A DNA stretch of 13,202 bases from CAYOLL01 sp964404765 [NCBI: uncultured Gemmatimonadota bacterium] (GTDB taxonomy: Bacteria > 4572-55), in assembly GCA_964404765.1 (NCBI GenBank), contig CAYOLL010000164.1, forward strand, positions 1 through 13,202, written 5' to 3'. This document shows, in pieces, positions 1 to 5,826 of the stretch; within the stretch, counting starts at the first letter, position 1, and each line of letters opens with the position of its first letter. The position numbers and the translations under genes are program-made. A model generated the notes under the pieces. The model saw only the letters and a program-made list of their open reading frames with translations, did not search any database and was not told the origin of the DNA.

Positions 1-247
1 ACGACCTGTGATACACTGTCATGCCGGAATGCTTTTATCCGGCATCTTGTTTGCCAGTAAGAAGATTCCGGCCAAAAACGTGCCGGAATAACACCTCCGA
101 AAAGTGTTCTAAAGGTTGTTGACTAATACAAGAAATGTCAAATTGTCAAATTTGATACTTGGAATGGAGTAGTTGGATAGAATTAATGTGGAACGTATGC
201 AAGATACGACGCGGATACATGATAATGCAACAGATTTTCTGTGCGGA
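1..247. other. Gene-free left end with REP-like repeat
   Basis: No convincing coding region was seen here. It lies downstream of the second binding-protein gene. It holds a pair of inverted 32-base units at 17-93 (separate entry) and a short direct repeat, TGTCAAAT twice in a row, near 137-152. On the minus strand there are TTGACA hexamers and a GGAGGT Shine-Dalgarno-like string near 92-98, but no ATG or open frame follows at a usable distance. The region may act as the 3' untranslated region of the binding-protein gene and the leader of whatever lies left of the window. Confidence 0.6.
17..93. repeat. REP-like pair of inverted 32-base units
   Basis: Two 32-base units at 17-48 and 62-93 are imperfect inverted copies of each other, separated by 13 bases. 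Each unit is itself a hairpin: ATGCCGGA/TCCGGCAT at 21-28 and 38-45, and ATTCCGGC/GCCGGAAT at 65-72 and 82-89, each an 8-base-pair stem with a 9-base loop. Both ends of the composite read TGT...ACA. This architecture resembles REP/BIME-type intergenic palindromes. It could stabilise or terminate the transcript of the binding-protein gene to its right, although no long T-run follows the stems. Confidence 0.75.
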
Positions 248-1276
248 TTACTGAAAGACAACCAGGCGTAAAAACTCTTCTTTGAGTTCTTCTACATAGG
301 CGGCGTTTTTCATCCACTCCATATCAATGGCATTGGCCATCAACTGTTCGCGGGGCGGGGTGTTAGGGGGATAGGCCACATCGGAGCGAATTGGAATAAA
401 ATTCCCTTTTTGAACCAGAATTTCTTGGCCTTCTTTGGACAGCATATAGTCTACAAATACCTGCGATAGTTTCACATTTTTTGAATCTTTAAAGATGGCG
501 ATTGGACTGGTGATAACGACATTACCGTCGCTTGGGTAGATAATATCTACAGGACTGCCTTGATTTTTCAGGTCAAGAATCATGTTGTGAATGGCAATGC
601 CGATGGCAAATTCGCCTGTGGCAACTTTGGATGTAACAGCATTATTACCTTTTACGACGACAAGGCCGTTTTGATTAAGCGTTTTAAAATAATCCCAGCC
701 ATATTTTTGCACCATAGCCCCGATAAAGATATGAGTCGCGCCGGAATAGGCCGGGTTGGCAATCACAACCTTTCCGGCCCACTTGGGATCGAGCAAATCC
801 TTCCAGGTTTTAGGCGGGTCTTTGACCTGAGCTGTATTGTAAACCACGGACATCATAAACAGACGCGCTCCGTAGAACATCTTATCTTCATCTTTAAAGA
901 TTGCCGGCACATCTTCCGCCCATTTGGATTCATACGGCATGAGGATGCCCATTTGCTTAAGCTGATAGTAATAAGATGGCTCCGCAATCCACAAAACGTC
1001 GGCTTTAATGCCCCCGGTTTCTTTTTCGGCGGTCAGCTTGGCAATTACATGCCCGCTGCCTTCGCGGTAGATCTTCATGTCTACATTGATCGGGCTTGCT
1101 TTGGCATTTTTGGACTCAAAATCTTTTTTTAGATCGGTCATGATTTCGAGAGGAATGGATGTATAGCACATCACAACGCTGGAATCGAAGTCTTTTTCGC
1201 ACGAAATAAAGGCGATCAAGCTTGCGGCGAGCAGTAGAACTGTCAACAATGATTTGGAAGCGGCTTGCGTTGCCAT
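248..1276 (-). CDS. Iron-type ABC transporter solute-binding lipoprotein (paralog 1)
   Basis: This is a 342-residue extracytoplasmic binding protein of the Fe(3+)/thiamine/phosphonate-like type-2 periplasmic-binding-protein family, which delivers a ligand to an ABC permease. The ATG at 1274-1276 was chosen because it opens directly into a lipoprotein-type signal (hydrophobic residues 9-23, then F-I-S-C with Cys26). The longer open frame to 1426 runs through an intergenic repeat and codes for nothing signal-like. Family landmarks are CYTSIPLEIMTDL (37-49), ADVLWIAEPSYYY (92-104) and the DPKW...ANPAYSGA stretch (163-180). The position where FbpA-type proteins carry their iron-binding Tyr-Tyr pair appears to read IHNMI (229-233), so the ligand may not be free ferric iron; this rests on a by-eye alignment from memory. 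It is a clear paralog of the gene at 1596-2654. No permease or ATPase gene is visible; one could lie to the left. No strong Shine-Dalgarno precedes the start. Confidence 0.9.
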   Translation of the reverse strand: MATQAASKSLLTVLLLAASLIAFISCEKDFDSSVVMCYTSIPLEIMTDLKKDFESKNAKASPINVDMKIYREGSGHVIAKLTAEKETGGIKADVLWIAEPSYYYQLKQMGILMPYESKWAEDVPAIFKDEDKMFYGARLFMMSVVYNTAQVKDPPKTWKDLLDPKWAGKVVIANPAYSGATHIFIGAMVQKYGWDYFKTLNQNGLVVVKGNNAVTSKVATGEFAIGIAIHNMILDLKNQGSPVDIIYPSDGNVVITSPIAIFKDSKNVKLSQVFVDYMLSKEGQEILVQKGNFIPIRSDVAYPPNTPPREQLMANAIDMEWMKNAAYVEELKEEFLRLVVFQ

Positions 1277-1595
1277 TCTTAAGGGGGCCCGCAGATTGAA
1301 AGAATAGATTTGGTTTAAATGAATTTGGTACGGATAAACTACCCTGAGTAATTCAGGCCACAAAGTCACCAAGTCACAAAGGCTTATAAAATCAGGGTTT
1401 AGGCGTTTCAAAAAAAATATTCTCAAAAATTTATTTTTGGGATTGAACTCTATAACTTGTTATCCCTTTATGCCTTAGAGTCTTTGTGGCAAAAATTACG
1501 AATAATTCAGGCTACGTGCTCCGGATGAACAAAGCCGTCAGATAAGACAGGGCTTATAAATTTTGCGTTCAAAGATTGAAACAGGCTATCTCGGT
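1277..1595. other. Intergenic spacer between the two binding-protein genes
   Basis: These 319 bases contain no credible gene. The spacer is AT-rich and holds an imperfect inverted repeat (1357-1490, separate entry). Direct repeats of the motif TAATTCAGGC at about 1349-1358 and 1503-1512, and of GGCTTATAAA at 1381-1390 and 1551-1560, suggest a degenerate duplicated block. No promoter with both hexamers close to consensus was found, so it is unclear whether the left binding-protein gene has its own promoter or is read through from the right one. Confidence 0.6.
1357..1490. repeat. CACAAAG-type imperfect inverted repeat
   Basis: The outer ends GCCACAAAG (1357-1365) and CTTTGTGGC (1482-1490) are perfect 9-base complements. 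Further in, AAAGGCTTATA (from 1378) roughly matches TATGCCTTA (from 1469). The left arm is built from short direct copies of CACAAAGT/CACCAAGT with a period of 8 bases. The roughly 80-base centre is AT-rich. The layout parallels the CACGAAATA palindromes at 8597-8896 but uses a different unit, so it is probably a second family of dispersed palindromic element. Confidence 0.6.
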
Positions 1596-2654
1596 TTAAT
1601 GCATTACCAATTCTTCAAAGCGACTTTTTATTTCGCGAAGTTCGTTTGGGTTGCGCATCCACTCGGTATCTAAGCTTTTTGCGATTAATTCTTCCCGCGG
1701 CGGCACATCAGTGGGTCCGGCGATATCAGCCCGAACCGGCATATAATTTCCTTTTTCAACTAAAATTTTTTGCCCCAGTGGTGACAGCACAAAGTCGATA
1801 AAAGCGCCGGCCAATTCTTTTTTGTCCGAAGTCGAAAAGATGGCGATCGGACTGGTAATAACGACATAGCCGTCTTCGGGATAAATGGCATCAATGGGGC
1901 TGCCTTCCTTTTTCATATCAGAAACAATATTATGACTGGTAACGCCTAATAGAAACTCGCCGGAGGCGACCTTTGCCGCCACAACCGTATTACCGTTAAC
2001 GACTGCGATATTATTTTTCCGCAGGGCTTCAATATATTCCCAGCCATATTTTTTGGCCAGCGCCCCGACACAAATAACCGACGCCCCCGAATAGCTGGGA
2101 TTGGCGATGATAACTTTATTCATCCATTTCGGATCTTGTAGCTCCAGCCAGGTGCGGGGCGGATCTGTTACTTTGTTTACATTATAGGTGATGACCATTG
2201 CAAAGACGCGGGCGCCCCAAAACTCCATATCTTTGTCACGGAATTGTTCCGGAATATCCGCGGCATATTGTGACTGATAGGCCAGTAAATAGTCCTGGGC
2301 TTTTAGCTCGTAATAGTAGGATGGCTCGGCAATCCACAGAATGTCGGCTTTAATTCCGCCGGCTTCGCGCTCGGCCGCCAGCTTGGCTACTACATGGCCG
2401 GTACCTTCACGGTATACTTTGACATTGACACTGGAGTCGGGATCGGAACCTTCTTCATCTTCAATTTTTTTTACAACAACTTGTACTCCGGCATGGCTTT
2501 TTTCAAACTCAAGCTCCATTTCCGTCATAATTTCCAACGGAATTGAGGTATAGCACAGCAAATCGCCTGATTTTTTTTTGCTGCAACTCAACATGAATGC
2601 GACGCTAAAGACAGCTATTATCAACAAAAAAAAACGATACGCTATTGTTTGCAT
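1596..2654 (-). CDS. Iron-type ABC transporter solute-binding lipoprotein (paralog 2)
   Basis: This is a 352-residue binding protein of the same family as its left neighbour. The N-terminus is a typical lipoprotein signal: a hydrophobic stretch at residues 8-21 ending in M-L-S-C with Cys24. Landmarks are CYTSIPLEIMTEM (34-46), ADILWIAEPSYYY (103-115), IANPSYSGAS (183-192) and VVITSPIAIF (264-273). The site expected to hold the ferric-ligand tyrosine pair appears to read SHNIV (240-244), as in the paralog. Compared with the paralog it carries an extra acidic loop at about residues 60-76 (EDEEGSDPDSS core), next to the ligand domain. The ATG at 2652-2654 has AGGA just upstream, at unusually short spacing. 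It starts 43 bases after the rpe stop, so it is probably co-transcribed with bshC-rpe. Cognate membrane components are not in the window. Confidence 0.9.
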   Translation of the reverse strand: MQTIAYRFFLLIIAVFSVAFMLSCSKKKSGDLLCYTSIPLEIMTEMELEFEKSHAGVQVVVKKIEDEEGSDPDSSVNVKVYREGTGHVVAKLAAEREAGGIKADILWIAEPSYYYELKAQDYLLAYQSQYAADIPEQFRDKDMEFWGARVFAMVITYNVNKVTDPPRTWLELQDPKWMNKVIIANPSYSGASVICVGALAKKYGWEYIEALRKNNIAVVNGNTVVAAKVASGEFLLGVTSHNIVSDMKKEGSPIDAIYPEDGYVVITSPIAIFSTSDKKELAGAFIDFVLSPLGQKILVEKGNYMPVRADIAGPTDVPPREELIAKSLDTEWMRNPNELREIKSRFEELVMH

Positions 2655-2697
2655 TTTCCTTTTGCCTTATTTACAGTTACGGTTTTCCAGCATAGAT

Positions 2698-3351
2698 TTA
2701 GTTCCCACGCAGATCTTTAATTGCCTGACCATAATCCGGTTTGTTAAAAACAGACGATCCGGCCACGAAAACATTGACCCCGGCCTCGCGTAACAAAAAA
2801 ACATTGTCTTTGGTAACACCGCCATCAACTTCTAATAGAATTGGGACAGAAGCCGCTTCGATTCGCTCATGGGCTTCGCGCAGTTTTGGCATCAGGCTGC
2901 TTATAAACGACTGCCCGCCAAACCCCGGATTAACCGTCATCAACAGCAACAAGTCAAGATGGGGCAAAAGGTGATCAATCACATGCAGCGACGTGCCCGG
3001 ATTTAACGCCAAACCGGCTTTGGCCCCCAACTCACGGATTTGTGACAGGGTTCGCACTAAATGGTAGCCGGTTTCTGCGTGAATGGTAACAATATCCGCG
3101 CCGGCTTTGACAAAGCCGGCCACGTATCGTTCCGGTTCTTCAATCATCAAGTGGACGTCTAACGGCAGACGGGTGCATTGATGAATAGCATCAACAATAA
3201 ACGGTCCAAAACTAATATTCGGCACAAATCGCCCGTCCATTACATCCAAATGCAGCCAGTCGGCGCCGGCGGCTTCCACAGCAGTAATTTCGGCCTCCAG
3301 ACGCCGAAAATTAGCGGCTAATACGGATGGCGCAATTAAGACGGGTTTCAT
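2698..3351 (-). CDS. rpe: Ribulose-phosphate 3-epimerase
   Basis: This 217-residue, full-length TIM-barrel enzyme interconverts D-ribulose 5-phosphate and D-xylulose 5-phosphate in the pentose phosphate and Calvin cycles, in the cytoplasm. The expected motifs are all present: APSVLAANF (7-15), WLHLDVMDGRFVPNISFG (32-49), DVHLMIEEPE (65-74), TVNPGFGGQSF (139-149), EVDGGV (174-179) and AGSSVF (197-202). His34, Asp36, His67 and Asp176 are the expected metal ligands, with Asp36 and Asp176 as the acid/base pair. An AAGGA Shine-Dalgarno lies at 3360-3364, 8 bases before the ATG. The start overlaps the bshC stop as ATGA, so translation is probably coupled to bshC, and the binding-protein gene follows after 43 bases. 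No oddities were seen in the sequence. Confidence 0.97.
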   Translation of the reverse strand: MKPVLIAPSVLAANFRRLEAEITAVEAAGADWLHLDVMDGRFVPNISFGPFIVDAIHQCTRLPLDVHLMIEEPERYVAGFVKAGADIVTIHAETGYHLVRTLSQIRELGAKAGLALNPGTSLHVIDHLLPHLDLLLLMTVNPGFGGQSFISSLMPKLREAHERIEAASVPILLEVDGGVTKDNVFLLREAGVNVFVAGSSVFNKPDYGQAIKDLRGN

Positions 3352-4985
3352 TCGTGTCGTCCTTCGATAATTCCGGCAATAAAATCAGCCAAGTCGATTA
3401 ACATATCCGGACCGTAATAGGCCAGGTAGCCGAAGGCATGAAAGAAGCGTTCCTGCAAATGCCCTTCCGGCAACAAGTGGGTCAAAATCGTCGTCAATTG
3501 CTGCCGGGCCGCCTGATTATTACGGCGATGTGCCTGCAGCGTTTTTTCTTTAACTTGTTTCAGGGTCACATCAATCTGGCCAAACATCTTTTGGGCAGAC
3601 TGACCCGCGCCATCTTCAATCGCCCGAATGGGTGAAATTAGCGCATCTAATTGGGATTTAATATTTTGACGTGCCGTCTCAAATTGTTGATCCAATGGTT
3701 CCGGAAAAGAATCATTTAACCGCCGATGGATTAAATCCGGGCCTTCACGGTATATAGAAGCAAAGTTCAGGCCAAATTTTTCCAGAAGTCGTTGTATTTT
3801 GGGATCAATAATGGTCAAGCTGGCTCGCGGATAGATGACAGGCATTGTCAGGTTGAAAAGTCGATAGATTTCTTTTAATTGGGCAAAGTAAGCTATTTCG
3901 CCAGGCCCGGCTACGTAGGCTGCTGTTGGGAGTATAGCGTCCTGCACGATCGGCCGTAGCGTTACTCCCGGACTAAAGCTTTCCGGCTCATTTTCAACAA
4001 GAGCGCATAGCTCGGCGGATGTCCAGCGCAGGCCGAGTTGGTCTGCTTCAAAATTGCCGTTACTGCACAGAAGGCGATAGCGCCGACCGTCACGATGGTA
4101 AAAGATATTCAGGGCATTGGCGCGCCGTTCGATTTGGGCATGATAGCCTATCTGAACCAAACGTTCTCCGGCCAAAGATACCAGACGCGATGTCTCTCCG
4201 GCGTGTTCGATTTCTTTTATGAAAATAGGCCGCATCATATAGCGAATTGCCGGTAAATGAGAGTCTAAACAAATAACACCCTCATGGCCGACCATACGTG
4301 CAATTGATCGGCAGAACCAATCGCCAAGGCTTGTGGCGGCGGTCAGCGACTCGTTTAAGATCGCTTTAACATCCCCCATAAACGGTTTTTCGCCAAGTGT
4401 CGTAAAAAAGCTATCCAGCAGGATTGGCAGGTTTCCCGGAACCGGCATGCTGTGGGCCGGGCGCAAGTGGCTATCGCCTGTTTCATATTGCTGATGAATG
4501 ATTTCATTTAGCGGAGAAACAAAGGCTGCTCCGGCCATTTCTCTAAAGTCATGGTCGTCTGTGCTACCCCAAAACACCGGCACAAATCGCCGACCCGGAT
4601 AACGACGGGTTAGAGAGCGGCTGAGGGCAACTGCAGTCAGAATTTTATGGATAGTGTACAGCGGGCCGCAAAATATACCGGCTTGCTGACCGGTTACGAT
4701 GCACATCGTTCCGGGTTCGGCCAGCGCTTCCAGATTAGCCAGCACTTTGGCGTTGCTATTGCCGATCGCACGGTTGGCTTTCAAAAGGATTTCGGCTACG
4801 CGATGACGCTGTGATTGCGTAATTTCCCGGGCAGGAGTTATATCCGGCCAATTCAGATGCCGCGTATATGGATGATCGTAAAACGCTTGAATCGCCGGCG
4901 TTTGCTGCACATAGTTTTGGTAGAGCAGGGATCCGGCCTGAAGCGGCGCATTGTCAAAAAATTGTAAAGCGGATTTTGTGGTCAT
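3348..4985 (-). CDS. bshC: Bacillithiol biosynthesis cysteine-adding enzyme BshC
   Basis: This 545-residue cytoplasmic enzyme is assigned to the last step of bacillithiol synthesis, adding cysteine to glucosaminyl-malate. Family hallmarks are seen: TGQQAGIFCGPLYTIHK (98-114) in the Rossmann-like core and VPVFWGSTDDHDFRE (135-149), the counterpart of the usual W-x-x-x-EDHDF signature but with Asp in place of the first Glu. A central PTAAYVAGPGEIAYFAQL stretch follows. A long helical, coiled-coil-like segment spans roughly 430-500, and the family's C-terminal P-x-G-x-LQER motif is at 506-513. The length matches the family. The gene ends in ATGA overlap with rpe. BshA and BshB partners are not in the window. 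The ATG at 4983-4985 has no clear Shine-Dalgarno. A weak promoter candidate lies 77 bases upstream. Presence of bacillithiol as the cell's low-molecular-weight thiol is inferred from this gene alone. Confidence 0.95.
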   Translation of the reverse strand: MTTKSALQFFDNAPLQAGSLLYQNYVQQTPAIQAFYDHPYTRHLNWPDITPAREITQSQRHRVAEILLKANRAIGNSNAKVLANLEALAEPGTMCIVTGQQAGIFCGPLYTIHKILTAVALSRSLTRRYPGRRFVPVFWGSTDDHDFREMAGAAFVSPLNEIIHQQYETGDSHLRPAHSMPVPGNLPILLDSFFTTLGEKPFMGDVKAILNESLTAATSLGDWFCRSIARMVGHEGVICLDSHLPAIRYMMRPIFIKEIEHAGETSRLVSLAGERLVQIGYHAQIERRANALNIFYHRDGRRYRLLCSNGNFEADQLGLRWTSAELCALVENEPESFSPGVTLRPIVQDAILPTAAYVAGPGEIAYFAQLKEIYRLFNLTMPVIYPRASLTIIDPKIQRLLEKFGLNFASIYREGPDLIHRRLNDSFPEPLDQQFETARQNIKSQLDALISPIRAIEDGAGQSAQKMFGQIDVTLKQVKEKTLQAHRRNNQAARQQLTTILTHLLPEGHLQERFFHAFGYLAYYGPDMLIDLADFIAGIIEGRHE

Positions 4986-5061
4986 AGTTATGCCAAAATT
5001 TAAGCGAGTGAGTGCAAATTAAGCCGGGCGCTTATTCCTGAATTATTCAAGTGTTCAAATT

Positions 5062-5090
5062 AATATGCGCTAAATAGTTTTAAAAGTAAA
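5062..5090 (-). promoter_or_regulatory. Weak candidate promoter for bshC-rpe
   Basis: On the minus strand TTTACT (5085-5090) and CATATT (5062-5067) are separated by exactly 17 bases, each matching four of six positions of the vegetative sigma consensus. It sits in the 136-base AT-rich gap between the unknown gene and bshC, 76 bases before the bshC ATG. The match is weak and could be chance; read-through from the gene to the right is an alternative. Confidence 0.3.
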
Positions 5091-5121
5091 GCAAAAATTA
5101 AACCGGCATGTACATGTTTTC

Positions 5122-5535
5122 TCAAGCGATTGGTGGCGGCTCAACTTCGTCCAAGCACTCCATAAGCCGGGCTAAAATAAATTGGCGAATTTTTGGATCA
5201 ATGTCTTCGGCCTGTTTTTCAAACTGATGATTCATTTTTTTCAGTGCATCACTGGGGACAAGCGGCTTAAAGTGAATGATACCGGTCATTTTTAGCAGTC
5301 GGGTGCCTTCGTCGACCTGACCAAATTTGATGGCGCGGTTTTTACGCCACTCAATAATAACTTCGGATTCACCAACAAAACGTAAATTTCGGAAAGAAAG
5401 CTGGAAAGACTCAACTTCGCCGGTTTGCCGATCTTCCCAAACCAGAATATCCGAATTTCTATCGTAGAATACGCGCAAACGCAAATTTTCACTTTGCTGT
5501 TTGAGCAAATCAGGTCGGATTTCGTAAAAACTCAT
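5122..5535 (-). CDS. Unrecognised 137-residue protein
   Basis: I do not recognise this protein. It is soluble-looking, with no signal peptide or membrane segment. Residues 20-65 alternate hydrophobic and polar residues and look like an antiparallel beta region (RLRVFYDRNSDILVWED, then SFRNLRFVGESEVIIEWR). A second beta stretch around 72-90 is followed by a charged helical C-terminal third (about 97-131) and a short PPPIA tail. The only usable start is the ATG at 5533-5535, since in-frame stops lie just upstream; no Shine-Dalgarno is seen. It is followed by a 136-base gap before bshC. Reading-frame quality and codon pattern look like a real gene, and no alternative long frame explains the stretch better. 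The small domain could be a regulatory or ligand-binding module, but nothing in the sequence identifies it. Confidence 0.7.
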   Translation of the reverse strand: MSFYEIRPDLLKQQSENLRLRVFYDRNSDILVWEDRQTGEVESFQLSFRNLRFVGESEVIIEWRKNRAIKFGQVDEGTRLLKMTGIIHFKPLVPSDALKKMNHQFEKQAEDIDPKIRQFILARLMECLDEVEPPPIA

Positions 5536-5826
5536 GCGCGGCCTGCGTCAGGATTAGGGTGCGCCGACGGGGGAAATTGGGTCTGTCCAAACAAAAAAAA
5601 CGCCTTCCAGCCAAGTATGACTGCAGGATTTGCGAATCGTTCAGCTGGCAAATCACTGCGCCTCCGGCTAAAACGGCGCTTAAATGGGTAAGGTTATTTA
5701 GACTGCAGGCTGAAGGGAATTGTGCGAACTACGGACAAAATGACGATGCCATCTTGAACGTAGCCGAAAGAGACTTCAAACAGCAGGGTTCCGACAGTCT
5801 AACAGCCTACGGCCTAATCACCTAAA
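5536..5826. other. Intergenic spacer between WD40 gene and unknown gene
   Basis: These 291 bases hold no credible gene. Next to the WD40 stop is an AGGCTGTAG-family repeat copy (5793-5817 inverted, with a related piece at 5701-5715). On the minus strand a run of eight T (5593-5600) follows the string GGCTGGAAGGCG, which gives a terminator-like appearance, but I could not draw a convincing tight stem. No promoter with two good hexamers was found ahead of the unknown gene. Confidence 0.5.
5701..5817. repeat. AGGCTGTAG-family repeat copies, left of the WD40 gene
   Basis: GACTGCAGGCTGAAG at 5701-5715 and the complement of TAGGCTGTTAGACTGTC at 5793-5817 belong to the same degenerate family as the tract at 7218-7286 on the other side of the WD40 gene. 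The 5793-5817 copy is in inverted orientation relative to the 7218-7286 tract. The sequence between the two pieces (about 5716-5792) is not explained by any feature I recognise. Confidence 0.45.

Noticed and set aside
560-1132. 190-codon open frame on the plus strand
   Set aside because: It lies entirely opposite the left binding-protein gene, whose conserved family motifs fix the coding strand; it has no family resemblance and no Shine-Dalgarno.
1277-1426. Longer N-terminus of the left binding protein
   Set aside because: The extra 50 codons run through the CACAAAG repeat and precede a complete lipoprotein signal at the internal ATG, so they are untranslated upstream sequence.
5589-5604. 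Intrinsic terminator with T8 run downstream of the WD40 gene
   Set aside because: The T-run is real on the minus strand, but I could not pair a compact GC-rich stem directly ahead of it; left as a remark only.
5559-5825. 88-codon plus-strand open frames in the spacer between WD40 and unknown genes
   Set aside because: No ribosome site, no recognisable domain and overlap with repeat copies; they look like chance frames.
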